Shown: piece by piece, positions 1 through 9,558 of the stretch
How positions within the stretch are numbered: position 1 is the stretch's first letter
How the letters are laid out: the number at the start of each line of letters is the position of its first letter
Assembly (NCBI GenBank): GCA_002696035.1
Contig: NZQV01000021.1
Span: forward strand, 98,991 to 162,990
Reading direction: 5' to 3'
Origin: Balneola sp.
GTDB taxonomy: Bacteria; Bacteroidota; Rhodothermia; Balneolales; Balneolaceae
Length of the DNA: 64,000 nucleotides
Position numbers and translations under genes: made by a program
The notes under the pieces: generated by a model
Database searches by the model: none
The model's input: the letters and a program-made list of their open reading frames with translations, nothing else
Told to the model about the DNA's origin: nothing

Positions 1-2004
1 ATCATCACGCTGGCGGGAATTACCGTGGCGCTGGGAATGCTCATCGATAATGCCGTGGTGGTTTTTGAGCATCTGAATCCCGGGTTGCCGAAAGAAAAAT
101 CGGATCGAATTTCCCATATCACTAAAGAAATTGGGAATTCGGTAGTCCCGGTATTGGGAAGTACGTTTACGACCGTTGGGATCTTTGTCCCCTTACTTTT
201 TGCCCTCGATGAACTCCGGATCTTCCTCGTTCCGCTGGCCGTTGCATTAACGGTTACGTTGGTCTGCTCAGTCCTCATTGCCTTCACATGGATTCCCTAC
301 TCGCTGGTCTGGCTCACCCCAAAAATATCCGAACAAAAGAAAACAAGCCGTGTTTCTAAATGGGTGAACCGGTGGCTGATGAAAAGTTTCTTACTGAAGT
401 CGAAACTCCGCTGGGTCCTTCCGGTGATTTTAATTGGAGCGATCGGAATCCCCTTATTTGCCATAGAAGAGCCGGATTGGGATGCGGAAGAAGGAACCGT
501 TTGGCCGGAATTCACACAAGTGTATTTTGATAACCGGGACGCTATTGACGGATGGATCGGCGGGCTGTCCAAGAAATTTTCAGAGGAGACCTATTTTGGA
601 AGTCCATGGAGCCGGAACAATCAGCAAACGGTGAGCGTCTATATCCGTTCCCCTCAGGGCACTCCGCTTTCTGAGATCGACAAGATCGTACAGAACTATG
701 AGAAGATCGTGGATCCGTACGCACATGCATTCACCTACTATGAGGCCAATATTTCGGAATATTTTGGAGCCCGCATACTTTTTGTGGTCGACCCGGATTT
801 TGTTTTTCGATCTGAACCTTATCAGTTCTATGCTGAGGCGCAATATCTTGGGGCCCGCACCGGGAATTTTGCCACTTCTGTACAAGGGCTGAATATCCCC
901 GGAATAAGTACGGGATTTGGAGGCGGCTCGTCCAATCATTCCATTCGTCTGCAGGGGTATTCCTATGATGAATTGCTGAACCTTGCTAAAGATCTTGAAC
1001 GACGCCTAAAAACCAGTCGGCGAGTCAGGGAAGTGGATATCAACTCGAGTTATTACTCCCGCCGCGATGACTTTCAGCAGTATATTTTGCGACTGGATGA
1101 AGAACGAATTCTGGCAAATGACCTGAACCGGAGGGAAGTGATCTCCACGCTGATGCTGGATCTGAATCCCGAAAATACGGTCGGAAGAGTAGAATTTGGC
1201 GGACAGGAAATGTATCTGATCGGCCGCAGCGAGCGGGATAAAGCTTTTGAGGAAGATATGATGAATCGCACGCGTCAGTTTGGCGAGGTGAACTTCAACA
1301 TCAGTCGGATAGGAGAAGTAGTGCAGGAAGGCGGGTTGAATGAAATTCGCCGGACCAACCAGTCGTATGAAAGAACGGTTTCGGTCGATTATTTGGGGAA
1401 CTACAGAATGGGAAGGGAATTCATAGAATCGGTCGTTGAAACCACTCCGGTGCCGGTGGGAGCCAAGATCGAATTTGGGCGCGGATTTTTTGGATTTGGG
1501 AGTGACGACAGCAGCCGGAATTTCATTTTTGTGGCACTACTCAGCCTGCTAAGCGTGTGGATGATCGTCTCGGCCCTGCTGGAAAGCGTGAAATATCCCA
1601 TTTTTGTGATCATGGCGGTTCCGTTTAGTTTGATCGGAATTATGCTGGGCGGACTGGCCAACGATATGGCTTTCGATCGAGGAGCCATCGCCGGGTCGCT
1701 GCTTTGCATAGGCGTGGTGGTGAATAACGCCATCCTCATCTATCACCAAAAACAACTGGAAAACGGCAACGGTATTTTTGGCTTGAGATGCTGGGTGCAT
1801 GTCTACCGAAAACGCATCCGAGCCATTTTGATCACGACCGTAACCACCATCACCGGACTGATCCCCATGATGATCTTCGGCAACAACCAATTCTGGGAAA
1901 ACCTGGCGATTGTGGTAATATGGGGGCTTTCAATAAGTACGATCTTGTTGCTGATAATGACGGGGTTGCGGGTGAGGGGTGATGGTTGGAAAGTTAAGAA
2001 TTGA
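1..2004 (+). CDS. RND-family efflux transporter, C-terminal part (5' end outside window)
   Basis: The reading frame is open from base 1, so this is the 3' portion of a longer gene; a GTG at 25 is only an internal codon. The visible 668 residues contain the TM4 signature GMLIDNAVVVFEH (Gly-x3-Asp and Glu, proton relay in the RND superfamily), a long periplasmic stretch (about residues 165-500) and a second set of membrane helices (about 505-655). This is the usual C-terminal two-thirds of an AcrB/CusA-type inner-membrane pump, which normally works with a membrane fusion protein and a TolC-like channel, presumably encoded upstream. Substrate cannot be told. The protein stops soon after the last helices, as normal. 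Confidence 0.9.
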   Translation: MITLAGITVALGMLIDNAVVVFEHLNPGLPKEKSDRISHITKEIGNSVVPVLGSTFTTVGIFVPLLFALDELRIFLVPLAVALTVTLVCSVLIAFTWIPYSLVWLTPKISEQKKTSRVSKWVNRWLMKSFLLKSKLRWVLPVILIGAIGIPLFAIEEPDWDAEEGTVWPEFTQVYFDNRDAIDGWIGGLSKKFSEETYFGSPWSRNNQQTVSVYIRSPQGTPLSEIDKIVQNYEKIVDPYAHAFTYYEANISEYFGARILFVVDPDFVFRSEPYQFYAEAQYLGARTGNFATSVQGLNIPGISTGFGGGSSNHSIRLQGYSYDELLNLAKDLERRLKTSRRVREVDINSSYYSRRDDFQQYILRLDEERILANDLNRREVISTLMLDLNPENTVGRVEFGGQEMYLIGRSERDKAFEEDMMNRTRQFGEVNFNISRIGEVVQEGGLNEIRRTNQSYERTVSVDYLGNYRMGREFIESVVETTPVPVGAKIEFGRGFFGFGSDDSSRNFIFVALLSLLSVWMIVSALLESVKYPIFVIMAVPFSLIGIMLGGLANDMAFDRGAIAGSLLCIGVVVNNAILIYHQKQLENGNGIFGLRCWVHVYRKRIRAILITTVTTITGLIPMMIFGNNQFWENLAIVVIWGLSISTILLLIMTGLRVRGDGWKVKN

Positions 2005-2070
2005 TGGATCAAACGCAGAGTACTGTAACGATTATTAGAAATTGCTTAAACCTATAAATAATATTTAATT

Positions 2071-3156
2071 GTGAGTTATTTACCAGTTAATAAATTTAGA
2101 ATAAATAAAGGCATCCTTTCAATATTTTTGCTCTTCTTAGTTGCCTCATGTGGAAAAATAGATGATGTCAACGAAGCAACTTACGAAGCTACAAAACAGC
2201 TGCATCCTAATGTGGTAGAAGTTCAGGATACTGAATTATTGGTTCCTTCAGGATTGGATGTATTAGAATCAGGTCTTTTAGTAATTGAATCGAATTTGGA
2301 CTCTGGTAAGTTCAAATTTTTTAACCTTGATGAATATCAGATGATGGAGTCATTTGGTGTATCAGGAAGAGGACCTGATGAATATTCTGAAATGATTCAA
2401 CATCCTGTTTCAACCACTTTTACAGGAAATACGCAACTCTATGATTGGGTCAAAAAAAGAATTCAAGTGTTTACCACATCGGTTAGTGATGATGGGAAAA
2501 TGGTGTACTCAAAATCAGACGAATACATATTACCGCCTGAGTTAATGCTTTCCCAATATTCAGCATTCATTAATGACACTACGGTAGTTTCGAGTGGTGG
2601 ATTAAGTAATGGATATATTTCTTTTACGAATGTGAACACCGATCAAACGACATACTTTAATCCTTTGAAGTACGATTTAAGTGAATATGAGTACAGAGAA
2701 AAAAGTTATCTATTTGAAAGTTTTTTCGGGGTGAACAATGAGAAGGAGCTTATAGCTGTGGCTTCAAAATATATGCCTGAATTGCATATAGTCAATTTTG
2801 AGGGAGAGATGGTAGCAAAAACAGATCTGCCATCTGATGTTGAGCTTGGAAAGCTTCAGGATATAGAAAACATGGAAGCTAATTTTTATGGGGTCACTGC
2901 TTCTGCGAATTACGTTTACGCTTCTTATGTAGGGAAATCGTTGAATGAAATGGATGAAGTTATAGACAATAATGAATTTCAGGATGTCGATCTTATCAAG
3001 CTATATAAGTTTGACTGGGAAGGTAATTTAGTGGACTCTTTTATATTAACAGGTGGACTGTATCGCTATTTGTCAGTAGACGAGGACAATAATCGTTTGT
3101 ATTCCATCAACTCTATATCACCAAATCCTGAAGTTGTATACTTTGAAATGAAGTAG
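2071..3156 (+). CDS. six-bladed beta-propeller lipoprotein
   Basis: Starts at GTG with a signal peptide ending in the lipobox LVASC (Cys about residue 27), so a lipoprotein is predicted. The mature 330 residues have the recurrent pattern of propeller blades, including GRGPDEYSEM, a form typical of the Bacteroidota '6-bladed beta-propeller' lipoproteins that are often linked to TonB-dependent uptake or surface sensing. No catalytic residues are recognisable. It is more AT-rich than the efflux gene before it and is followed by a related lipoprotein gene, so the two may be diverged paralogues. Function unknown. Confidence 0.75.
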   Translation: MSYLPVNKFRINKGILSIFLLFLVASCGKIDDVNEATYEATKQLHPNVVEVQDTELLVPSGLDVLESGLLVIESNLDSGKFKFFNLDEYQMMESFGVSGRGPDEYSEMIQHPVSTTFTGNTQLYDWVKKRIQVFTTSVSDDGKMVYSKSDEYILPPELMLSQYSAFINDTTVVSSGGLSNGYISFTNVNTDQTTYFNPLKYDLSEYEYREKSYLFESFFGVNNEKELIAVASKYMPELHIVNFEGEMVAKTDLPSDVELGKLQDIENMEANFYGVTASANYVYASYVGKSLNEMDEVIDNNEFQDVDLIKLYKFDWEGNLVDSFILTGGLYRYLSVDEDNNRLYSINSISPNPEVVYFEMK

Positions 3157-3251
3157 GGCAGGTTTGAGGCAGAGCTGCACTGGTCGGTCGTACGGAGCAA
3201 AAGATCGGAACGGGTGAAGAGTGATAATAGAAGTATGAAAACCTTGAGTAA

Positions 3252-3298
3252 AGACATAGCGAACTTTGCGCAGCCTTAGCGTTCATTGCGGTTACATA
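3252..3298. repeat. short-word intergenic repeat
   Basis: Two 14-base words, TAGCGAACTTTGCG (3257-3270) and TAGCGTTCATTGCG (3277-3290), lie 20 bases apart with 11 of 14 positions the same. This near-tandem word design recurs in other intergenic spaces of the window. It lies between the two propeller lipoprotein genes; no gene is seen in this spacer. Confidence 0.45.
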
Positions 3299-3348
3299 AA
3301 AATGCCTGAAATTAGATCAAATTAACTACTAACAATTCAATCAGAGAT

Positions 3349-4488
3349 ATGAACCTTACAAAACATCGAATTACTACCTGTACTTTGGCACTTCTGCTTA
3401 TGGCAACCGGCTTTGGATGTGGCAATGGTGAAGATGATGCCTCAACCATCATAAAAGAAAACGGAGTGATCTATAACCCTGCTGAAGGGGCTTTGCAAGA
3501 AGAATCAGCTCCTGTAGAATTTGAACTGCTGGAAACCATCGATCTTTCCGGGATTGAGGAACCGGTGATCAGCAGCATTGGCTATCTCCAAATTGATGAA
3601 GCCGGCAATTTCTATTTCATTGACCGAAGGTTGAGTAAGCTGATCTCTTTGGATCCGGAAGGAAATCTGCGTTGGGAAACCGGAGAGGAAGGTAAAGGCC
3701 CGGGCGATTTCGAAAACCCATTTGGGATGAACGTTCACAACAATAAACTATTTGTGGCCAATATACAGGGTACACGGCTGGATGAATTTGATCTGAACGG
3801 AAATTTTATCAAGAGTTATGATCTCCCAAAAGATATTAGCTTTGCGAGCCTGGAAGATATTGGAGATGATGGTACGATCCTGATGAGTGGAGCTAATTTT
3901 GGAACGGTAGGCGCGTTGGTCTACACCATGGAATTGACCGATAGCCTTCGGGTCAAAGGCAATGTGAATATCATAGAAACCGAAGATGAGGAATACAGCA
4001 GGGCCACCATTCGGGGTGGAATCAAGTTGCTTGATGAGGGTTTCATCTACTCATACAACACGCAGTATATCCATCAGATGTATGATCATGAGGGGAATTT
4101 GAAAACGGAAGTCCGCCGCGATTTTGATGGAATTTTAGGTCCCGGTATTTATTCCACTGAAAACAGTGTGACGCTGTATGGCCTGGGAAATATCAGTTCT
4201 CCGGTATTCCTGGACAACGGAGGTTACCTGGTTCGGGTGCGCTATCCCACCAATATTGACGACCCACATACCTATGCCCGCCGGGCCTCAACCGGAGAAA
4301 CCGATGAGCCGGCATATGCCGAAATTCTGGATGTATTCAATGCAAACCACGAATTGCTTTACACTTTCGATGATTCGGAGTTTGTGGAAGAATTGGGGAG
4401 TCTTTCCGTCCGGGACGATGAGGGATATTATTACTCATCGTTTAGTGATGAGCTGTTGATCAAGAAATACGAAGTGATCGTTGAATAA
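3349..4488 (+). CDS. six-bladed beta-propeller lipoprotein
   Basis: ATG start followed by a signal peptide with lipobox GFGC (Cys about residue 24) and an acidic stretch, as in exported lipoproteins. The mature part carries propeller-like repeats such as DEAGNFYFIDRR, GEEGKGPGDFENPFG and DLNGNFIKSYDLP, typical of NHL/6-bladed propellers. It resembles the gene just upstream in plan (lipobox, then GxGPxxF/Y blade) but has a base composition closer to the housekeeping genes. Probable outer-membrane or periplasmic binding or sensing protein; ligand unknown. Its stop codon lies in a palindrome shared with the convergent gene. Confidence 0.75.
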   Translation: MNLTKHRITTCTLALLLMATGFGCGNGEDDASTIIKENGVIYNPAEGALQEESAPVEFELLETIDLSGIEEPVISSIGYLQIDEAGNFYFIDRRLSKLISLDPEGNLRWETGEEGKGPGDFENPFGMNVHNNKLFVANIQGTRLDEFDLNGNFIKSYDLPKDISFASLEDIGDDGTILMSGANFGTVGALVYTMELTDSLRVKGNVNIIETEDEEYSRATIRGGIKLLDEGFIYSYNTQYIHQMYDHEGNLKTEVRRDFDGILGPGIYSTENSVTLYGLGNISSPVFLDNGGYLVRVRYPTNIDDPHTYARRASTGETDEPAYAEILDVFNANHELLYTFDDSEFVEELGSLSVRDDEGYYYSSFSDELLIKKYEVIVE

Positions 4489-4495
4489 GCTTATT
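4484..4495. repeat. 12-bp palindrome spanning two convergent stop codons
   Basis: AATAAGCTTATT is a perfect palindrome holding TAA (4486-4488) of the plus gene and the TAA of the minus gene (4491-4493). The two genes are separated by only two bases. No T-tract terminator is evident. Confidence 0.6.
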
Positions 4496-5390
4496 TCTCA
4501 ACGGCATTCAGCAGATCCTGCATGTGGGAAATAATCTTCTCCCGAACAGGAAGCCCCTTTTCAAAGATCATTTCCTGCTTCTGCTTGTATTCCTTTCGGC
4601 CGGAATCCGTCTCAATTTTGATGGGCTCCATCCCGTGTTCACGCATGTCGTAAGGACTCGCCTGCATGTCGATGTAACGTGCTTCCATGGCCAGTTCGAA
4701 GGCTTCGAGGATGAGGAAGCTGGGAATCCACGGATACATTTTGAAGGCCCACTTGTAGAGATCCATATTGGAATGAATACACCCTGGCTGCTCGGTTTCG
4801 TGAAATTTCTCGCGGGAAAGCTCAAATTTATTCATTGGTTTAGCCGGCTTGGTGAAGAACCGAAAGGCATCAAAATGAGTGCAGAGCAGGGGGCGTGATT
4901 CCACAAATGCTGCCAGTTCATCCGGGTTCATGCGCATAGGCAATTGGTTGTGGCGTGGGTTATCGGTCTTGTACACCATGGCCCATTCGTGCATCCCAAA
5001 GCATCCGAATGAGGGCTTACTCTGCTGCGTATTTTCCAGCATGTTAAGCATCCATTTCAGGGAAGAAATTCGCTTGTCCGGAAAAACCATCGGATCCACA
5101 AAAGCAACATCGCCATCAACAGTGAGTTCCGAAACTTCCGGCAGCTCATCAAAATCAGAAAAGGAAAGGTTCACTCCAATCCCCGGCGACCATTTTCGAA
5201 AGTTAGACGGACGAAAAGCATAATATTCAAACAAGAAATCCATAGCGGGATTTTTTTCTTGCCGTGAGCGGGCTTCCAGATAGTCGTTCAGCAAAGCATC
5301 TACACGTTTTTCGTGAGCTACTTTTTGAGATTGCCACTCAGCTTCGGGAATGGTTTCTTGAGTTTCGATGTCTTGAATTTTAGTCAACAT
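4491..5390 (-). CDS. protein of the '3-methyladenine DNA glycosylase'-annotated family
   Basis: I recognise the N-terminal pattern (PEAEWQSQKVAHEKRVDAL, then FLFEYYAFRPSNFRKWSPG) from a family that databases often label 3-methyladenine DNA glycosylase, though experimental support for that activity is weak to my knowledge. The protein is about 299 residues from the ATG at 5390. The frame stays open upstream to 5483, but that extension is hydrophobic, AT-rich and runs into a repeat element, so the internal ATG is preferred. No signal peptide; probably cytosolic. It is transcribed convergently to the lipoprotein gene and divergently from the UbiA-family gene. Confidence 0.6.
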   Translation of the reverse strand: MLTKIQDIETQETIPEAEWQSQKVAHEKRVDALLNDYLEARSRQEKNPAMDFLFEYYAFRPSNFRKWSPGIGVNLSFSDFDELPEVSELTVDGDVAFVDPMVFPDKRISSLKWMLNMLENTQQSKPSFGCFGMHEWAMVYKTDNPRHNQLPMRMNPDELAAFVESRPLLCTHFDAFRFFTKPAKPMNKFELSREKFHETEQPGCIHSNMDLYKWAFKMYPWIPSFLILEAFELAMEARYIDMQASPYDMREHGMEPIKIETDSGRKEYKQKQEMIFEKGLPVREKIISHMQDLLNAVEK

Positions 5391-5412
5391 GTACCAAAGA
5401 TAAGGAAAGATT

Positions 5413-5547
5413 GGTGACATAGTGATATGGTGATTTGGTAAAATTACCAGTTTGAACTTTATAGGTTGTATAATACTTGCCAACCAGTATCAAAAGTTTC
5501 TGACAATCACTACAATGAAATACTATATCACTATATCAACATTATCC
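5413..5547. repeat. family-1 dyad repeat (TGATATAGTGAT type)
   Basis: The left arm (5413-5438) has words TGACATAGTGATATGG; the right arm (5521-5547) read on the other strand has TGATATAGTGATATAG, 14 of 16 the same. The arms flank about 80 bases in the divergent spacer between the glycosylase-like and UbiA-family genes. The same words occur at 7857-7972 and 13089-13208. Confidence 0.55.
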
Positions 5548-5568
5548 AAAATTTCTGATTCGATTTAG

Positions 5569-6435
5569 ATGCTAAAAGAAATCATAAACTTCATCATCCA
5601 CCTCCGCCTTCACTACCAGTTCTTCATTCTCTCGGGGGGATATCTACTGGCGGCTTTGTTTGTGGGGGAGGTGAACTGGTCGCAGTTCTGGATGCAGTTT
5701 CTGAATGTTCATGTGTTGTTGTTTGGCGGAGCTACGGCCTACAATTCCTGGTGGGATAAGGACGAAGGTCCCATTGGCGGACTCAAATCACCCCCCAAAA
5801 TGCAGCGCTGGATGTGGTTGGTTTCCATAGGAATACAATTTATTGGATTGATCTGGGCGTACACGATAGGCTGGAATTTCGCGATCATTTATGCCATCAG
5901 CATGTTGTTCTTCTGGCTGTATTCCTCTCCAGTCGCTCGCTGGAAAGGAAAGCCGTTGCTTAGTCTCATAGCAATTGGAGTGAGCACGGGAACCAATTCC
6001 TTTTTATTGGGATTTCTGGCTGCCGGAGGATATCCGATCACCTTTTTTGAAGATGCGATTGCAGTCGGAGTCGCCTTGGTCTTGCTCAGTATTTACCCGG
6101 TTTCCCAGGTTTTTCAAACGGAAGAGGATGCTGCCCGGGGCGATCAAACCTTTGCCGTCCGGTTTGGATTGATTGGTGTGAAGCGATTATTCGCCATACT
6201 TTTTCCCATCGGCTCAGCCATTTTGGGATGGGGATTGTATCTGCAAAGTCTCACCATCGGGTACCTTTTTATTGGGGTGAATATATTGGCGTACATGGGC
6301 TTGTCCGTTTTTGTGTGGAAACTTGAAGGCAAACCGGATGAATATCCTACTGTGATGAAGATCAAGTTTCTGGCTTCCTTCAGCTTCGTGATCTTTATTT
6401 TGGCCTGCATCGGCTACCAGACATTTTGGCTTTGA
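5569..6435 (+). CDS. UbiA-family prenyltransferase-like membrane protein
   Basis: The 288-residue protein is strongly hydrophobic with about eight to nine predicted helices. Two aspartate-rich segments stand where UbiA enzymes bind prenyl diphosphate and Mg2+: YNSWWDKDEGPIGG (about residues 63-76) and QTEEDAARGDQTFAVRFG (about 184-201). UbiA enzymes transfer isoprenoid chains to aromatic or other acceptors in quinone, heme, chlorophyll or lipid biosynthesis. The first motif departs from the classical NDxxDxxxD, so the substrate is uncertain. No pathway partner lies beside it. Starts at ATG after a repeat-rich spacer. Confidence 0.75.
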   Translation: MLKEIINFIIHLRLHYQFFILSGGYLLAALFVGEVNWSQFWMQFLNVHVLLFGGATAYNSWWDKDEGPIGGLKSPPKMQRWMWLVSIGIQFIGLIWAYTIGWNFAIIYAISMLFFWLYSSPVARWKGKPLLSLIAIGVSTGTNSFLLGFLAAGGYPITFFEDAIAVGVALVLLSIYPVSQVFQTEEDAARGDQTFAVRFGLIGVKRLFAILFPIGSAILGWGLYLQSLTIGYLFIGVNILAYMGLSVFVWKLEGKPDEYPTVMKIKFLASFSFVIFILACIGYQTFWL

Positions 6436-6575
6436 AGAACTCTATCCTCTCGATCGAGAATCCTGAGTTAATTTCGTAGTGAAATAGCCTTATCTTAATC
6501 CGTGACTAACATATCTCTCGTTCAGAGCTAAAGCTCTAAACCGGGGGATGTAAAATGTTGATTTCAAAAAGATAG

Positions 6576-7856
<1,281 letters not shown>

Positions 7857-7859
<3 letters not shown>

Positions 7860-7972
7860 TATAGTGATTTGGTGATATAGTGGTGGAGGTTGCAACGAAT
7901 ATCTCAAACTTGTCTAAATAATTTTGAGGTATAATCGATTTCCAAATTTCAAATCACCAAATCACTATATCA
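7857..7972. repeat. family-1 dyad repeat, perfect 20-base inverted arms
   Basis: TGATATAGTGATTTGGTGAT at 7857-7876 recurs as its exact reverse complement at 7953-7972, with a 76-base spacer. The first three bases are the mnmA stop codon. The left arm continues as a further partial word (GATATAGTGG). The element fills most of the space to the next gene; a transcript would form a long stem. Confidence 0.85.
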
Positions 7973-8014
7973 CCCCTCACCACATCAAAAAATTTTCATC
8001 AAGAGTAAAAATAC

Positions 8015-8629
8015 ATGACTACAACAACCCAAGTGATAACCCTTGAGTTATTGGAAAAAGCGGTGGACTACAAAACTCATTTACAGCACATTGCAGATCT
8101 GTTTGAGCAAGGCCGGACCACCAACGAGGATAACCGCGAAAACATGCTGGATTACACCAAGATGTACTTGCAGCGTGTGGGGCGCTGGGACAGGCGTGGA
8201 AAGCTGAATGTTGAGCTGATCGAGAAGCTGGAATCTTTTCCCCGAAAAATGATATGGCTGGTATTGAATGAAGGCTGGTGCGGAGATTCTGCGCAAACGC
8301 TGCCTTTCATAAACAAGATGGCAGAAATGTCGGATAATATTTCACTGAGACTTATTCTGCGAGATCAAAACCTGGACGTGATGGATGAATTTCTCACCAA
8401 TGGCGGTCGTTCCATCCCCAAGCTCATTGCCCTGGATGCGGACAGTTTAGACGTCATGGGCACGTGGGGACCTCGCCCGAAAGAAGCCTACGAACTGTAC
8501 AAAATTCAACGTGATGATCCTGAGATCCCAAACGAAAAAGCGATGGAAAATCTACATTTGTGGTATGCAAAAGATCGGGGAAAAAGTATTCAGCAGGAAT
8601 TTTCGGAACTGTTGGATGACTGGGCATAA
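8015..8629 (+). CDS. thioredoxin-family protein with a single active-site Cys
   Basis: The 204-residue soluble protein has a thioredoxin-like core from about residue 80: WLVLNEGWCGDSAQ, an expected beta strand (SLRLILRD), and the cis-Pro region SIPKLIALD. The usual CxxC is WCGDS, keeping only the first cysteine, as in the family of Bacteroidota and Firmicutes 'thioredoxin family' proteins that keep WCxDS. A monothiol or non-redox role is therefore likely. There is no signal peptide. The N-terminal 75 residues are helical and charged. Neighbours do not suggest a pathway. Confidence 0.75.
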   Translation: MTTTTQVITLELLEKAVDYKTHLQHIADLFEQGRTTNEDNRENMLDYTKMYLQRVGRWDRRGKLNVELIEKLESFPRKMIWLVLNEGWCGDSAQTLPFINKMAEMSDNISLRLILRDQNLDVMDEFLTNGGRSIPKLIALDADSLDVMGTWGPRPKEAYELYKIQRDDPEIPNEKAMENLHLWYAKDRGKSIQQEFSELLDDWA

Positions 8630-8764
8630 GGATTCAAGATTTTAAATAAAAGATCGGGGATTCAGGAATAATTTTAAATTTTGAGTCTTTCACTTTGCCT
8701 ATAACCGCTTTAGGAAAGATTTTGAGGTTTGCCAATTCTGTGATTAAATTGCCAAAAAAGAATT

Positions 8765-9022
8765 ATGATTGCCAATTTAGACAAATACGGCCGGATCTTG
8801 ATTCCCAAAAAAGTCAGGGAGCAGCTTAATATTTCTACTGAAACCAAGCTGAATATTGATGAAGATGGGAAGCGAATTATTATTGAACGGATGGAAGATG
8901 AATCTCCAATCATCGAAAAAGAGGGCGTAAAGGTGTTTACCGGTAAGCTGAAAGGCGATTTTGGGGAGGCACTCGAAAATGATCGAACCCAACGTATGAA
9001 AAAACTATTGGGCCAAGATTGA
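8765..9022 (+). CDS. AbrB/SpoVT-type antitoxin
   Basis: An 85-residue protein whose N-terminus (NLDKYGRILIPKKVREQLNI) is the swapped-hairpin AbrB/MazE/VapB DNA-binding domain. The C-terminal half would wrap the toxin. It precedes a PIN-domain gene with TGATG coupling at 9020-9024, the standard antitoxin-first arrangement, and such antitoxins normally repress their own promoter. The spacer upstream (8630-8764) and the spacer after the toxin both hold an AATTTTAAATTT word, which may mark the borders of an acquired unit. Confidence 0.85.
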   Translation: MIANLDKYGRILIPKKVREQLNISTETKLNIDEDGKRIIIERMEDESPIIEKEGVKVFTGKLKGDFGEALENDRTQRMKKLLGQD

Positions 9023-9456
9023 TGAAAGTATTGTTTGACAGTTCCGCTTTGATAGCTGCTTTTGTAGAATCTCATCCAAAACATAACGAAGCAAGAAAGT
9101 GGTTGAGCAGGGCTAAGCGAAAGGAGATTGAATATGTGGTAGCCGGACATTCACTATTTGAAGTATACAGTGTGTTGACAAGTGCTCCATTTCAACCCAG
9201 GATCACTCCAGGAATAGCTCAGGAATTACTGAAAGAAAATGTGGAAGATCATGCTCAGATCATCACCCTTTCCAAAAAAGACCATCACAGAATTATTCAG
9301 AAATTAGCTGAGCAAAACCTAAAAGGTGGAATAGTGTATGATGCGATCATCGCAGAATGTGCTATAAAAGCTAAAGCTGATCAAATGATCACCTCAAATT
9401 CCAAAGATTTTGTCCGAATTTTCCCGGAGGACTCTATCCAAATCGTAAGCCTTTAA
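9022..9456 (+). CDS. PIN-domain toxin (VapC-like)
   Basis: The ATG at 9022 shares its A with the antitoxin stop, so translation is coupled; a TTG three bases earlier is less likely. The 144-residue PIN domain shows the acidic metal-binding residues expected of VapC ribonucleases: Asp6 in LFDSSAL, Glu in LFEVYSVL, Asp in VYDAIIAECA, and ITSNSKDF near the C-terminus. VapC toxins cut tRNA or rRNA when freed from antitoxin. The pair sits between housekeeping genes, typical for an accessory insertion. Confidence 0.88.
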   Translation: MKVLFDSSALIAAFVESHPKHNEARKWLSRAKRKEIEYVVAGHSLFEVYSVLTSAPFQPRITPGIAQELLKENVEDHAQIITLSKKDHHRIIQKLAEQNLKGGIVYDAIIAECAIKAKADQMITSNSKDFVRIFPEDSIQIVSL

Positions 9457-9558
9457 TAATTAATGAGGAATATAAGATCTGGAGACAATTTTAAATTTTT
9501 CATCTTTAATTTTGAATTACTTAAGTATCTTTTCTTCCATTCAAATCCTTTGTAATAC

